Origin: Hwanghaeella grinnelliae
GTDB taxonomy: Bacteria; Pseudomonadota; Alphaproteobacteria; UBA8366; Aestuariispiraceae
Assembly (NCBI RefSeq): GCF_004005845.1
Contig: NZ_SADE01000002.1
Location: 992,421-1,056,420, forward strand
Direction of reading: 5' to 3'
Length of the DNA: 64,000 nt
Part shown: positions 15,656 through 26,101 of the stretch, in pieces
Layout of the letters: the number at the start of each line of letters is the position of its first letter
Numbering within the stretch: the first letter of the stretch is position 1
Program-made: the position numbers and the translations under genes
The notes under the pieces: model-generated
Database searches by the model: none
Told to the model about the DNA's origin: nothing
The model's input: only the letters and a program-made list of their open reading frames with translations

Positions 15656-17620
15656 TTAACCGGCTGAGCTGCGCCGCCGTGCCCGGTAGATGCCGAGGCC
15701 AATGGCAAAGATCGCCACCAGGATCGGCACCAGGGCGATATTCATGAAACGCAGCTTAGTTTGCAGCGTTTCGATATCTTTGCGCAGTTCCAGATTCACC
15801 TGACGCAGGTTCCGGCGGATTTCCAGCAATTGGTCGGTGAAGCCGTCCACGGCCGCTTGCTGTTCCTCGGTCACGGCGCCGCTGGCGTCGCCTTGGCCTT
15901 GCTGAAGCTCAGCCAGTTTTGCCTCGGTCTCCTGCATTTTCTGCTGCAGGGCCTGTTCCTCGCTGCGGAACTGTTCCTCCGCCGCCAGACGCAGGTTGTC
16001 GATCAGCTGAAACGGCCGCTTGCCGTTGCGGCGGGCGCGCAGGCTCAACAATTCGTTCGACCCTTCCAGGTTCTCCAGCCCGCTCAGGATGAAGTTGCCG
16101 TTATCCATGAAAGGAACGGCGACACGTTGCCCGAAGAAGTTCCTGACATTCACCCAATACGGATCCTGCGCCATATCCGCATCAGCGATCAGGATCACGT
16201 TGAGCGGTGCCGTGGACTCGCTCAGATGCGGTCCGAAATCAGGACCCTTTGGTTCTTCCGCGGCGGGTTCTGTTTCGACGGCTTCCGATGCGGCGTCATT
16301 TGATGCGTCACCGCCGGCGGCGTCTTCGGCCTTCGGCTTTTCCTTTACCGGCGGTCCGTCGGGAAAGGCCGTCTTCACCATACCGGTGATGCGGGCCGCA
16401 AGGGTGTAAACCTTCCCGGTCGGCTCGTAATCGTCCAACAGTTCAAGCGGATTGGGCCTTTTGGTGTTGTCGTTCGGTACGATGGTGGCGTCAGTCGTCG
16501 TGGTGATCAGTGGCGTGACGGTAACCGTTGCGCCGTCCTTGACCTCAATGGAGCCAGGGGTGGGCAGAACCAGGTCCTTGACCGACGCCATGACGGCATC
16601 GTCCATATTCCGGTTCGCTTCCTTGGGTTCGATCCAGGAGATATAGGGCGCGGCTTTCACCTGACCCTCACCCCCGGCGTTCACCATGCTGGCCAGACTG
16701 CGGTCACCGATGGTTTGGCCTTGGGGAATTTCGATGCCCCACGCGTCGAAGATTTTCGGCATGTTCGAGGTTTCCGGAACCATGGAAGGCTGTCCCGGCG
16801 CCAGACGCAAACTGGCAGCGGCTTCGTTCATCGGATCGGCCATGATGATCGCCCGGCCGCCGCGCAACATGAACTGATCGATCCCATAGATCAGATCATC
16901 ATCCAGCCCGGCGGGGTGAATGATCAGCAGCATGTCGGGATCGTTCTCGATCAAGGCTTCTGCACTGGAAATCCGGCGGGTATCGAAGAAATCCTGCATC
17001 TGAATCATCAGATACCACGGGTCCTGATTCCGACCCAACGGATTGCCGAACACTTCCTTGCTCGAGATCACGCCAACCACGGCGGGGTCGGGGTTCGCGG
17101 CACGCCAGATCATCTTCATCAAGTCGTATTCCAGGAAGGTATCCCGGTCGGCCTGGAAGAAGGGAATGCCCCGGCTCTCTTCCGGGTCGTCGGCGACGGC
17201 ATTGACGCCGAAATAGACCTTGTCCCCGGAATCGTCGACGGGCACACCCTGAAGACCGAGTTCGACGGCTTTGTCCTCGGCCTCGGAAAACGGCTCGGGA
17301 TTGACCTTCTCGACGGTCAGATTGCCCTCGGCCACGGCCTCCATTTCCTGCAGCATGTCGTCGATGCGGTCGGCAAAGCTGGCATATTGGGGGATACGGC
17401 GGCCGAGTTCTTCGGAATTATAGAAGGTCACCGTCACATGTTTCGGCAGGTTCTTCAGGACGGATCTTGTGCCGTCCGACAGCGTGTACAGCCGATCCTG
17501 CGTCAGGTCCAACCGGACACCGACGACACGGTCGATGGTGACATTGACCACGACGAAGACAAGAATTGCGGCGAGAACACCGACAATCCAGCCTCGGCGG
17601 CGAAGGAAAATGTTGCTCAT
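15656..17620 (-). CDS. Gld-type ABC transporter auxiliary protein (GldG family)
   Basis: 654 residues. An N-terminal membrane helix (IVGVLAAILVFVVVNVTI) is followed by VRLDLTQDRLYTLSDGT, the signature of GldG/ABC-type auxiliary proteins, a large extracytoplasmic domain with LLIIHPAGLDDD-type text, an acidic Ala/Glu-rich insert around residues 415-450, a coiled coil (~555-620) and a C-terminal membrane helix. It is the third gene of an operon with an ABC ATPase and permease, like gldA-gldF-gldG of gliding Bacteroidetes, but such operons are widespread and the substrate is unknown. ATG 17620 follows GAGGAGGGAG; the in-frame TTG at 17638 is less likely. Confidence 0.85.
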   Translation of the reverse strand: MSNIFLRRRGWIVGVLAAILVFVVVNVTIDRVVGVRLDLTQDRLYTLSDGTRSVLKNLPKHVTVTFYNSEELGRRIPQYASFADRIDDMLQEMEAVAEGNLTVEKVNPEPFSEAEDKAVELGLQGVPVDDSGDKVYFGVNAVADDPEESRGIPFFQADRDTFLEYDLMKMIWRAANPDPAVVGVISSKEVFGNPLGRNQDPWYLMIQMQDFFDTRRISSAEALIENDPDMLLIIHPAGLDDDLIYGIDQFMLRGGRAIIMADPMNEAAASLRLAPGQPSMVPETSNMPKIFDAWGIEIPQGQTIGDRSLASMVNAGGEGQVKAAPYISWIEPKEANRNMDDAVMASVKDLVLPTPGSIEVKDGATVTVTPLITTTTDATIVPNDNTKRPNPLELLDDYEPTGKVYTLAARITGMVKTAFPDGPPVKEKPKAEDAAGGDASNDAASEAVETEPAAEEPKGPDFGPHLSESTAPLNVILIADADMAQDPYWVNVRNFFGQRVAVPFMDNGNFILSGLENLEGSNELLSLRARRNGKRPFQLIDNLRLAAEEQFRSEEQALQQKMQETEAKLAELQQGQGDASGAVTEEQQAAVDGFTDQLLEIRRNLRQVNLELRKDIETLQTKLRFMNIALVPILVAIFAIGLGIYRARRRSSAG

Positions 17621-17634
17621 GCTCGTCTCCCTCC

Positions 17635-18369
17635 TCAAGCGCCTTTGAACCGATTGACCGCAACCACGTTGCAGAACAGGAACAATGTGATCAGGGACAG
17701 GAAGTAGACGACGTCACGCAAGTCGACGACCCCTTTGATGATGTTTTGGAAATGATCGAGGAAGCTGAGCGACCGGACAAAGGCCAGAACCTCTTCACCC
17801 GCCCAGGCGGCGAAGAAGTTCAGCACCAGGGGCGCGCCGGCCGCGGTCAATACGAAGCAGACCGCCGCCGCCAATACGAAGGCGATGACCTGGCTGCGCG
17901 TGACAGCGGATAGGAAGCTGCCGACGGCAAGGTAGCCGCCCGCCATGAAGAAGCTGCCGATATAGCCGGCCAGCGCGGCGCCGTTATCCGGTTCGCCCAA
18001 ATAGTTGATGGTGATCCAGATCGGGAAGGTCAGCGCCAGTGCAACACCCGTGAAGGCCCAGGCAGCGAGGAACTTGCCGATCACCGCCTGCGTCGTTGTA
18101 ATCGGCAGGGTCATCAGAAGTTCGATCGTGCCGGCATTGATCTCTTCCGCCCATAGACGCATCGAGATCGCCGGGATCAGCACCACGTAGAGCCAGGGGT
18201 GAAACTGCAGGAACGCATTCAGGTCCGCCTGATCGCGTTCGAAGAAGCCGCCCAGATAGAAGGTGAAGGCGCCGGCCATCAGCAGAAAGATAACGATGAA
18301 AATATAAGCCAGCGGCGTCACGAAATAGGATGCCATTTCGCGTTTCAGAATAATCGCGATGTTACGCAT
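17635..18369 (-). CDS. ABC transporter permease (ABC-2 type, GldF-like)
   Basis: 244-residue integral membrane protein with six predicted helices. The N-terminus reads KREMASYFVTPLAYIF, as in GldF/NosY-type ABC-2 permeases, followed by MRLWAEEINAGTIELLMTLPI, the conserved cytoplasmic loop that contacts the ATPase. ATG 18369 has AGGAGG upstream and overlaps the end of the ATPase gene by 8 bp. It pairs with the adjacent ATPase and GldG-like protein. Whether it exports a lipid, polysaccharide or peptide cannot be told from sequence. Confidence 0.88.
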   Translation of the reverse strand: MRNIAIILKREMASYFVTPLAYIFIVIFLLMAGAFTFYLGGFFERDQADLNAFLQFHPWLYVVLIPAISMRLWAEEINAGTIELLMTLPITTTQAVIGKFLAAWAFTGVALALTFPIWITINYLGEPDNGAALAGYIGSFFMAGGYLAVGSFLSAVTRSQVIAFVLAAAVCFVLTAAGAPLVLNFFAAWAGEEVLAFVRSLSFLDHFQNIIKGVVDLRDVVYFLSLITLFLFCNVVAVNRFKGA

Positions 18370-19309
18370 TGGCGCCTCCTGCACGGGGGGCGGTTCGTCC
18401 TTGCGTGATCGCGCGGAAGACATCGTCCAACCGTCCGCGCTCCAACTGCAGGGATGTAATGTTCAGGCTGTTGTCCCGCAAACATTGGGAAACGGCATTG
18501 GCGATCGGACCGCGGTTGCGCGACACGCAAAACAATCTGTCGCCGTCGATTTCCACCCGCGCGATTTCGGCAAGACTGTCCAGCAGGGCTTGCGCGGTCG
18601 CCAAGTCACCGTCAACGCCGACCCAGACACCGTTGTGGCGCTCGGATCGTGCTTCCAGTTCGGCGGGCGTTTCGTCGGCGACGACGCGGCCGCCCGCAAT
18701 GACGACGGCACGGCTGCAAACGGCCTCGACCTCTTCCAGAATATGGGTGGAGACGATGATTGCCTTCTCGCCCCGCATCGCGTCGATCAGTTTGCGGACC
18801 TCATGCTTCTGATTGGGGTCAAGCCCGTCGGTGGGTTCGTCCATGATCAGGACGGCAGGGTCGTGCAACAGGGCCTGGGCCAGACCGACGCGCCGCTTGT
18901 ATCCTTTGGACAATGTGCCGATCGGCTGCGCCATCACACCGAACAGGTTCGCCTTCTCGGCCGCGGCGCTGACCCGGTTCGTTGCGTCCTTGCCAGAAAA
19001 TCCGCGGATGTTGGCCGCGAAATGCAGGAAGGTATCCGGCGTCATGTCGGGCCAGGCAGGGGCGCCTTCCGGCAGATAGCCAAGCGAAGACTTCACCCGC
19101 ACCGGATTGGTCCTGACGTCGTGGCCACAGACGCGGGCGGTGCCGGCGCTGGGGGCCAGGAAGCCCGTGATCATCCGCATCGTCGTTGTCTTGCCCGCGC
19201 CGTTCGGCCCCAGGAAACCCAGGACCTCTCCCTTCGACACGGTGAACGTAACGTCGTTGACGGCCGTCTTCGGCCCAAACGTTTTCGTTAGATGGTCGAG
19301 TTCGATCAT
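18362..19309 (-). CDS. ABC transporter ATP-binding protein (GldA-like)
   Basis: 315-residue ATPase subunit. Walker A is GPNGAGKTT near residue 37, the signature is LSKGYKRRVGLAQ (LSxGY variant common in ABC-2 exporters), Walker B is LIMDEPTDGLD, and the H-loop is STHILEE. The C-terminal ~90 residues form the extra domain seen in GldA/CcmA-type proteins and end LDDVFRAITQG. It is the first gene of the three-gene minus-strand operon, driving the permease at 17635-18369. Confidence 0.9.
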   Translation of the reverse strand: MIELDHLTKTFGPKTAVNDVTFTVSKGEVLGFLGPNGAGKTTTMRMITGFLAPSAGTARVCGHDVRTNPVRVKSSLGYLPEGAPAWPDMTPDTFLHFAANIRGFSGKDATNRVSAAAEKANLFGVMAQPIGTLSKGYKRRVGLAQALLHDPAVLIMDEPTDGLDPNQKHEVRKLIDAMRGEKAIIVSTHILEEVEAVCSRAVVIAGGRVVADETPAELEARSERHNGVWVGVDGDLATAQALLDSLAEIARVEIDGDRLFCVSRNRGPIANAVSQCLRDNSLNITSLQLERGRLDDVFRAITQGRTAPRAGGANA

Positions 19310-19462
19310 CTTGCTGTCGTGACCTCATGAGGTTCGATTGTTAGTGCAGCGGCCCTGTGGATGCCATCTCAGGCGTGGGGCCGACGATGGCCCAGACTTT
19401 GGGGGGTGAATATGGCATTTTCAAGACGCAAATCAATTTTGGCCGGAAAGGGCGAACGTCGT

Positions 19463-20971
19463 TCAACCCAACAACGCCGCAACACTCTGCGCCAGACGGG
19501 CAATCACGCTGTTGGAGGATTCGCGGGGGCTGGGCCGGAAAAGACGGGCGGAGGGGTGCCAGGGGGTGGTTTCCTCATCCAGACCGAAACACCAATGCGG
19601 TGTATGCGGCAGAACGATCCAGACCGGCCGGTCCAAAGCGCCGGCCAGATGGGCGACCGGTGTTTGCGTGCTGACCGTCAAGGGCAATTGATGGATGACT
19701 GCGGCACTGTCGACAAAGGCGCCGGGCCCTTCATCCAGTTCAGCGCCGAGATCCAGAATGTCGAAACCGCAATCGCGGATCTCTCGCCTGGCCTCACCTT
19801 TCTGCAGGGAGACGAGCTGTATTCCTGGGATATCAGCCAGGGGCTTGAACGCGGCAAGCGGTATATCGCCTTCCCCGCCGGACCAGCAGACACCCACGGG
19901 CAGCCCGGATTTGGGCAGGCGTGCCCGCCATTGGGCAAGGGCCGAGGGGTCGGGCCGTAGATAGGGCGCGTCACCGGGGATGTCCTGGATATCCATGCCT
20001 GTCAGTTGCGGGATCATCGCCAATGGGCACCCGATATCGGCCATGGCTGGCGGCGGTTCGCCAAGCGATGACACACCGTCCAGCCAGCGGCAGCCATGCA
20101 GCAATTCCATCAGGGCGGGCCGGCAGCGCACGTAGACCCGTCCCTCGCCGCATGGCCCGCCGGGCTTGAGCAGCCGGATCAACAACAGCGTTTCGGAAAA
20201 GCCGCCGTCGCAATCGACCAGCAGGGTCCGCCCGTTCAATGCCGCGCCTTCCCACAGTGGGATTTCGGGGTGGGTTTCCTCCCACGGGGTGCTGCGCCAG
20301 CGCCATTCCATTTCCCGAAACCCGCCGGGATAGTCGCCTGCCAGCAGCAACAGTTCGGCGATCCGCAAATGCGCGGTTCGATTATCCGGATCCAGTTTCA
20401 CCGCACGGCGCAGATGCTCAGCGGCTTCGTCCAGATTGCCGACCAGGGCCTGGACGTCGCTCAAGGCAAGCAGTCCCGTGGTGGAATTCGGGTCGGCCGA
20501 GGTTTCCGCCCGGAATGCGCGGATGGCATCTTCCGGGCGGTTGCGCTGCAGATAAAGGATTCCCAATGCGTGATGCGCGCCGGGGAGGCGCGGCGCGAGG
20601 GAGGATGCCCGGATGAAGTCCTTCTCGGCCTCATCCAACCGACCCCATTGCAGCCGGGTTTGACCGAGGCTGACCAGCAATTCCGGATTCAGCGGCTCGC
20701 GTTCCAGGCCGGCGCGCAGGACCGCCTCGGATTCGGCGATCCTGCCCTCATGGCGCAATGCAATACCCAGATTGTTCATCGCGGCGACGGAGTCGGGGTT
20801 TTGCAGCAGAATGGCGCGCCAGGCACGGATGGCACCGTCGAAATCGCCCGCAGTCTGGCGTTCGAGCCCAATGTCGAAGGCACGTTTAAGGCTGCTTTCC
20901 GGCGGTTCCCCGCCGGCGCCATCTTCCGTTTCCGATATGTGCCTGTCCTCGTCCACCCGGTCCTCGTTCAT
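19463..20971 (-). CDS. TPR protein with C-terminal glycosyltransferase-like domain
   Basis: 502 residues. Residues ~27-215 contain about five to six tetratricopeptide repeats (AMNNLGIALRHEGR, HHALGILYLQRN and similar). The C-terminal ~250 residues resemble the GT9/GT41-type domain often fused to bacterial TPRs: VGVCWSGGEGD, then LPLTVSTQTPVAHLAGALDRPVW and a final WHPSARLFRP. Proteins of this layout are common in Rhodospirillales; catalytic activity is unproven. It stands alone, transcribed away from the dehydrogenase gene, with 153 bp before the ABC operon. Confidence 0.85.
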   Translation of the reverse strand: MNEDRVDEDRHISETEDGAGGEPPESSLKRAFDIGLERQTAGDFDGAIRAWRAILLQNPDSVAAMNNLGIALRHEGRIAESEAVLRAGLEREPLNPELLVSLGQTRLQWGRLDEAEKDFIRASSLAPRLPGAHHALGILYLQRNRPEDAIRAFRAETSADPNSTTGLLALSDVQALVGNLDEAAEHLRRAVKLDPDNRTAHLRIAELLLLAGDYPGGFREMEWRWRSTPWEETHPEIPLWEGAALNGRTLLVDCDGGFSETLLLIRLLKPGGPCGEGRVYVRCRPALMELLHGCRWLDGVSSLGEPPPAMADIGCPLAMIPQLTGMDIQDIPGDAPYLRPDPSALAQWRARLPKSGLPVGVCWSGGEGDIPLAAFKPLADIPGIQLVSLQKGEARREIRDCGFDILDLGAELDEGPGAFVDSAAVIHQLPLTVSTQTPVAHLAGALDRPVWIVLPHTPHWCFGLDEETTPWHPSARLFRPSPRESSNSVIARLAQSVAALLG

Positions 20972-21175
20972 CAGGGATCAATCCCTTTTGGTGTTGCCGG
21001 ACAACAGCCCTCTGCCCAGCATTGCCGGTACCAAGGGGAATTTATGCAGGATTCCCGGCAACCCTGCCAGCGCCCCGCTCGACAAGCTTTGGCCCGATCC
21101 TTATTGTGCGCCGCGACAAACAAGGAACGCGCGCGGTTTATGATCGGCGTGTCGTAGCGAGAGGGATATCGACCA

Positions 21176-22273
21176 ATGGAATTCAGCAAAGTCGGGATTA
21201 TCGGTGCGGGAACGATGGGGTCGGGGATTGCGACCTCGCTGGCTCAACAGGGGGTGTCTGTGTGCCTGGTCGATACCACGGCGGACGCCGTGGCGCGGGG
21301 CAAGGCGGCGGCCAAGAAGTTCTATGACCGCGCCGCGGAAAAAGGGAAAATGTCGGCAGATGATGCCGCCGCCTGCGACGGCCGTATTTCCACCAGCACG
21401 GACCTCGCAGCGCTTTCCGATTGCGGTTTGATCATTGAGGCGATCTTCGAGGAACAATCGGTCAAGGAAGAGCTGTTCGGCCGCCTGAATGCGCATCTGA
21501 AGCCTGAGACGGTCGTGGCGACGAACACCTCGGCACTGCAGGTCTCCGACCTCGCCGAAGCGGTTGACGACCCGACCCGGTTCCTGGGGCTGCACTACTT
21601 CAACCCGGCTGCGATCAACCCGATCGTCGAAGTGGTGAAGGGTGCGAAGACCAACCAGGCGATCTACGACAAATGCCTGGAGTTCTGCCGCCAGACGGCG
21701 AAGAAGCCGATTGCCTGCAAAGACTCCTTCGGTTTCGCGATCAACCGCTTTTTCGTGCCCTACAGCAACGAGGCGGTCCGCCTGTTGGACGAAGGCGTCG
21801 GCACAACCGCGCAGATCGACCGTGTGGCCCGTGAAAGCATGGGGATCGCCGCAGGCCCCTTCCTGGTCGCCAATCTCGTGAAACCGAAGATCATGTTTCA
21901 TGCGCAGCGGAACCTGGGCCCGCATGGTGCGTTCTACACGCTTGCCAAGACCCTCGCGGAAAAGGGCGACACCGATTACGAATTCGAAATCGGCGACGAC
22001 GCGTCCGCCGATGCGGCCGCTGACAAGGTCATTGCGGATCGCTTGATGGCGGCGACCTTCTTCCCGGTTCTGCAGGAACTGGACGAAGATGTCGCGACCG
22101 CCGCCGATATCGATATGGGCGCCGGGCTGGCCCTGCGTTTCGGCAAGGCCCCTTGCGAGTTGATGGACGAATTGGGCAAGGAAGAGGTTGCGCGCATTGT
22201 TTCCTACGTAACGGAAACCTACGGCCACCCAATGCCGGCTAGCATCGACAAGGTCGGGTCGCTTCGCAGCTGA
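21176..22273 (+). CDS. 3-hydroxyacyl-CoA dehydrogenase
   Basis: 365-residue NAD-dependent dehydrogenase. The N-terminal Rossmann fold has VGIIGAGTMGSGIA, an acidic strand end (LVDTT) that prefers NAD, and the substrate loop NTSALQVSDLAE. The catalytic His is in LHYFNPA and the partner Glu follows. Two C-terminal helical domains cover residues ~190-360, so it is longer than the ~285-residue 3-hydroxybutyryl-CoA dehydrogenases. It would oxidise 3-hydroxyacyl-CoA in beta-oxidation or a related CoA-ester pathway. No hydratase is fused or adjacent. A terminator follows. Confidence 0.88.
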   Translation: MEFSKVGIIGAGTMGSGIATSLAQQGVSVCLVDTTADAVARGKAAAKKFYDRAAEKGKMSADDAAACDGRISTSTDLAALSDCGLIIEAIFEEQSVKEELFGRLNAHLKPETVVATNTSALQVSDLAEAVDDPTRFLGLHYFNPAAINPIVEVVKGAKTNQAIYDKCLEFCRQTAKKPIACKDSFGFAINRFFVPYSNEAVRLLDEGVGTTAQIDRVARESMGIAAGPFLVANLVKPKIMFHAQRNLGPHGAFYTLAKTLAEKGDTDYEFEIGDDASADAAADKVIADRLMAATFFPVLQELDEDVATAADIDMGAGLALRFGKAPCELMDELGKEEVARIVSYVTETYGHPMPASIDKVGSLRS

Positions 22274-22301
22274 CGCCCCAACCGGTAGCATGTGCGATTG
22301 C

Positions 22302-22330
22302 CGGGCCGGTCCGAAAGGGCCGGCCCGTTT
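22302..22330 (+). terminator. Intrinsic terminator after 3-hydroxyacyl-CoA dehydrogenase
   Basis: CGGGCCGG (22302-22309) pairs with CCGGCCCG (22320-22327) across a 10-nt loop and is followed by TTT. It lies between convergent genes. Confidence 0.7.
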
Positions 22331-22360
22331 CGCATCCGGCCCCTGCCCAAGTAGAACGGT

Positions 22361-24583
22361 CTAAGTAGAACGGCGATCCTGCGGGACAGGTTTCGCCACT
22401 TGCCGGCGGTCCACTTCCGGGGCCGCGGTTCGGATGACCTTTACCAACTCGCCTTTCAGTTTAGTGATGCTGTCGGAGAGGCTTGTCGAATGTTCCGCGA
22501 CAGAGCCGGAAATCTCGTCGACCTTGCTGGCTTCCTGCGAAACATCGGCGATGCGTTCGGACACTTCCCTTGCGCCGGCCGCTGCCTGGGAGACGTTCTC
22601 GGCAATCTCGCGGGTTGACGCACTTTGCTCTTCGACCGCCGCCGCAATGCCGGCGCTGACATTGTTCACTTCTTCGATCGTCGCGACGATCTCGCTGATG
22701 GCTTTCACCGCCTGTGATGTGATCGACTGCATTTGTCCGACTTGGGTGGTGATTTCCGCCGCGGACTTCTGCGTCTGACTGGCCAACCCTTTCACTTCGT
22801 TCGCGACAACCGCAAAGCCTTTACCGGCATCTCCCGCACGGGCCGCTTCGATCGTTGCGTTCAAGGCGAGCAGGTTGGTTTGCTCGGCGACCTCGCTGAT
22901 CAATTGGATGACGCTGCCGACATCCTCCGCCGCTTTGGAAAGCGAGGTAACGATGTCCCGCGTTTTTTCGGCCGATTGTGCCGCTGACGACGCAATGGAG
23001 GTCGAATGTGCGACACGTTCGGCGATCTCCGTAATGGCGGAACTCAGTTGATCGGCCGCACTCGCGACCGAGTCCGCGTTGACCAAGGATTCCTCCGCGG
23101 CGGCGGCGACGGTCTGCGCGCTGCTCATGACGTTCGCGCTGGCGTCGGTCATCTCCGAAGCGTTTGCCGACATCTTCGTTGTCAGGCCGCTGACAAACCC
23201 AACGGCGTCTTCAACCTGAACTTCGACCTTCTCTGCCATCACCCTCAGGGATTCGGCCTTCTGTGCGGCGGATTCCTGTTCAAGCCGTTGCTGTTCCCCA
23301 GCCAGGCGCGCATTTTCGAGGGCGTTTGTCTTGAACACCTCGACGGCGCGGCCCATTTCGCCCAATTCATCACGCCTGTCTGCCGCTGGTACTTCCACAT
23401 TGGTGTTGCCGGCGGCCAACTTGCGCATCACGTCAGTCAGGTTGACGATCGGTCCGGACATTCGGCGGGCGACGAAAATTCCAGCGATGCCAATGAGGAT
23501 CATGATGGCCAGGACGACACCGATCTTGGTGACAATAACGCTGTTCACTTCGCTGAAGACTTCCGCGTCGTCGATCACGACTGCCAAGGCATACCGGACA
23601 CCCATGAAGTCGAGCGGCTGATACTCGCTCAACGAAGCCGTGCCGTCGACGGGTCCTTCGATCGACCCCACGTCGCCATTCAACGCGCTGTCCACCGCTG
23701 GGATATCAAGTTTACGGTTCAGGATTTCGTTTTCGGTCGCGAAGCGGCTGTTGTTCCGAAGAAGTTTGTCTTGGCCGACAAGGAACACACGGCCCGTCTC
23801 TCCCAACCCGGTCTCGGCGGAAAGGATCTGATTGATTCGGTCAATCGGCATCTGGAAAACCAGAACGCCGACCGGCTGGCCGTCTTCGATGATCGGCGTG
23901 CTGATAAAGCTGGCCGGGGCGCCGGCGCTTGGCGCATAGGGCTTGAAGTCGAAGAAAGCCTGGAAACCTTCCGACGGATTGTCGCGGGCGGCACGGAATG
24001 CGTTGCCGAGGTCGGTATCCTTGTATTTGCCGTTTACGACATTGGTCGCGTAGTCGAGTTCCTTGTAAACCGTATAGACGACATTACCGTCGAGATCGAA
24101 AAGGAAGATGTCGTAATAACCCTGCTCGCGAAGGAAGGCGCGGAACCAGGGGTGATATTTGGCATGGGCGACGGAATAAGGCGATCCGTCCGACGCTGCG
24201 TCCAGGTTTTCCTTCTGTCCGGCGGGGTTCGGGTTCCCGGTTATATAGAGTTCCTGAAGAATTTCGGTCTGATCGGTCTTGAACGCTTCCCAACCGGCGG
24301 TGAAGGCCGTCAACGCATCATGCGTGAAAGGCAGTGACGACGTGTTGCGCAGATCGCTTCTAATCGTTTCCAGATAAGCGAGCAGGCTTTCCTTCCGGTC
24401 CTGCCCTAGAACTTCGAACTTCTCGGCCGCCGCGTCGTGGATTTGGTCCACCGACGTGGAAACGCTGTACCCACCCATCGCAAGGGCGGTGACAACAACA
24501 GGCACCAGCATCATCGCCAAAATCTGTTTCGACAGAGTCCAGAAGCCTTTCTCGTGCGAGGAGGTTGGTTCGTTTTCGTTCAT
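22361..24583 (-). CDS. Methyl-accepting chemotaxis protein with periplasmic Cache sensor
   Basis: 740-residue transmembrane chemoreceptor. TM1 is residues ~18-42 and TM2 ~348-370. Between them lies a dCache-type periplasmic domain with [17 protein letters not shown] and a distal [19 protein letters not shown] strand. A HAMP domain follows TM2, then the signalling region whose hairpin tip reads [18 protein letters not shown]. The C-terminus ends QDRRST, and no CheR-type pentapeptide is visible. It is monocistronic, divergent from the FAH gene, with no che genes nearby. The ligand is unknown; dCache domains often bind amino acids or carboxylates. Confidence 0.93.
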   Translation of the reverse strand: MNENEPTSSHEKGFWTLSKQILAMMLVPVVVTALAMGGYSVSTSVDQIHDAAAEKFEVLGQDRKESLLAYLETIRSDLRNTSSLPFTHDALTAFTAGWEAFKTDQTEILQELYITGNPNPAGQKENLDAASDGSPYSVAHAKYHPWFRAFLREQGYYDIFLFDLDGNVVYTVYKELDYATNVVNGKYKDTDLGNAFRAARDNPSEGFQAFFDFKPYAPSAGAPASFISTPIIEDGQPVGVLVFQMPIDRINQILSAETGLGETGRVFLVGQDKLLRNNSRFATENEILNRKLDIPAVDSALNGDVGSIEGPVDGTASLSEYQPLDFMGVRYALAVVIDDAEVFSEVNSVIVTKIGVVLAIMILIGIAGIFVARRMSGPIVNLTDVMRKLAAGNTNVEVPAADRRDELGEMGRAVEVFKTNALENARLAGEQQRLEQESAAQKAESLRVMAEKVEVQVEDAVGFVSGLTTKMSANASEMTDASANVMSSAQTVAAAAEESLVNADSVASAADQLSSAITEIAERVAHSTSIASSAAQSAEKTRDIVTSLSKAAEDVGSVIQLISEVAEQTNLLALNATIEAARAGDAGKGFAVVANEVKGLASQTQKSAAEITTQVGQMQSITSQAVKAISEIVATIEEVNNVSAGIAAAVEEQSASTREIAENVSQAAAGAREVSERIADVSQEASKVDEISGSVAEHSTSLSDSITKLKGELVKVIRTAAPEVDRRQVAKPVPQDRRST

Positions 24584-24843
24584 AATTCGCTCCGGATCAG
24601 ATGTGTCGGTGTCCCAAAACTTGCTGCTCGCGAAGACTCTACGGCCGTTTGAAACCTCCGCGAGAAGACGCCAGGCCCGTAGATTAGGGAAAAAGTATCA
24701 AGAAAGTACTAAATTATATGAATTTTGGCTGACGGGTTTTTTACGGCGCGGTTGCGTCGAGAAACCGGTGATGCGGGCATTCTTTTACCAAAGTGGGCGG
24801 ATGTTGGCTTGATTCCGGCTCGGCTTCTCTTCATCAATACCGT

Positions 24844-26037
24844 ATGAAGATGTCAGACAACATACTACCTGTGGACTCGGCTGAGGCTTCGCTGGTCGGA
24901 CGGGTGTGGGTGCCGGAAGCGAAATCCGCGTCGGGCGAGGTATTACCGGGTGGCGGACCCTGTGTGGTCGTGCTGCGAGACGGCTTGGTCCTGGACCTGA
25001 CGCCGCATACGCCGACCATGGCGCATCTGCTGAATCATCCGGAGCCGTTGAAACTTCTGAAGTCGGCGGATCTGTCCCCGCTCGGCGATGTCGCGGACAT
25101 TGTCGCCAACAGTCCGGTGGACGGGCGCGATCCGGCGAAGCCGTATCTCCTGTCGCCATTTGATCTGCAGGCTTTGAAGGCCTGTGGCGTTACCTTTGTG
25201 AGCAGCATGCTGGAACGCGTGATCGAGGAACAGGCGAAGGGCGCGCCGGAACGGGCCGCCGCCTTGCGGGGGGAATTGAGCGAGGCGATCGGGGCTGAGA
25301 TCCGGAATATCCAGCCCGGCTCTCCGGAGGCCGCGAAGGTCAAGGAAACCCTGTCCGCGAAGGGGTTATGGTCGCAATATCTGGAAGTCGGCCTGGGCCC
25401 GGATGCGGAGGTTTTCACCAAATCACAGCCAATGGCCTCGGTCGGGGTCGGGGCCGATGTCGGCCTTCATCCGTCCTCGACCTGGAACAACCCGGAACCG
25501 GAAGTCGTCATGGTTGCCAGGGCCGACGGCGTCATCGTCGGCGCGACGCTCGGCAATGACGTCAATTTGCGTGATGTGGAAGGGCGCAGCGCCCTGCTTC
25601 TGGGCCGCGCCAAGGATAATAACGGGTCCTGCGCCTTGGGTCCGTTCATCCGCCTGTTCGATGACGGTTTCGGGTTGAACGATGCTCGGTCGGCCGTCGT
25701 TTCCCTGACTGTGGAAGGTGAGGACGGCTTCATTCTGGAAGGCGAAAGCAATGTCGCGGAGATCAGCCGCGATATGGCGGATCTGGTTTCCCAGGCTTTC
25801 GACTGCCATCATTATCCCGACGGGTTGGCACTTTTTACCGGTACGATGTTCGCACCGATCCAGGATCGTGACGCGCCGGGTCAGGGCTTCACCCATAAGA
25901 TGGGGGATATCGTCACCATTTCCTCGCCCCGCTTCGGGGCGCTGGTCAACCGCGTGGGCAATGCGGGCGAGATCGCGCCGTGGACGTTCGGCACATCCGC
26001 CCTCATGGAAAACCTCGTCAAACGCGGTCTTCTGTAA
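24844..26037 (+). CDS. Long-form fumarylacetoacetate hydrolase family protein (probable 2-keto-3-deoxy sugar-acid dehydratase)
   Basis: 397 residues with a C-terminal FAH domain: DVGLHPSSTWNNPEPEVV carries the metal-binding Glu pair, and GATLGNDVNLRDVEG and FTGTMFAPIQDRD are family blocks. The long N-terminal domain (LVGRVWVPEA, then VVVLRDGLVLDLTP) matches the ~390-residue group that includes XylX-type 2-keto-3-deoxy-xylonate/arabinonate dehydratases. It is followed 64 bp later by an alpha-ketoglutaric semialdehyde dehydrogenase, the enzyme that consumes that product, which supports the assignment. The pathway upstream (sugar dehydrogenase, sugar-acid dehydratase) is not in this window. ATG 24844 or 24850 could be the start; neither has a strong Shine-Dalgarno. 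Confidence 0.8.
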   Translation: MKMSDNILPVDSAEASLVGRVWVPEAKSASGEVLPGGGPCVVVLRDGLVLDLTPHTPTMAHLLNHPEPLKLLKSADLSPLGDVADIVANSPVDGRDPAKPYLLSPFDLQALKACGVTFVSSMLERVIEEQAKGAPERAAALRGELSEAIGAEIRNIQPGSPEAAKVKETLSAKGLWSQYLEVGLGPDAEVFTKSQPMASVGVGADVGLHPSSTWNNPEPEVVMVARADGVIVGATLGNDVNLRDVEGRSALLLGRAKDNNGSCALGPFIRLFDDGFGLNDARSAVVSLTVEGEDGFILEGESNVAEISRDMADLVSQAFDCHHYPDGLALFTGTMFAPIQDRDAPGQGFTHKMGDIVTISSPRFGALVNRVGNAGEIAPWTFGTSALMENLVKRGLL

Positions 26038-26101
26038 CAACACCGATACGCGCGGACCTTATGCCGCGTGTCAGAACATATGCTGGAGGGAGTTCAAGAG
26101 T

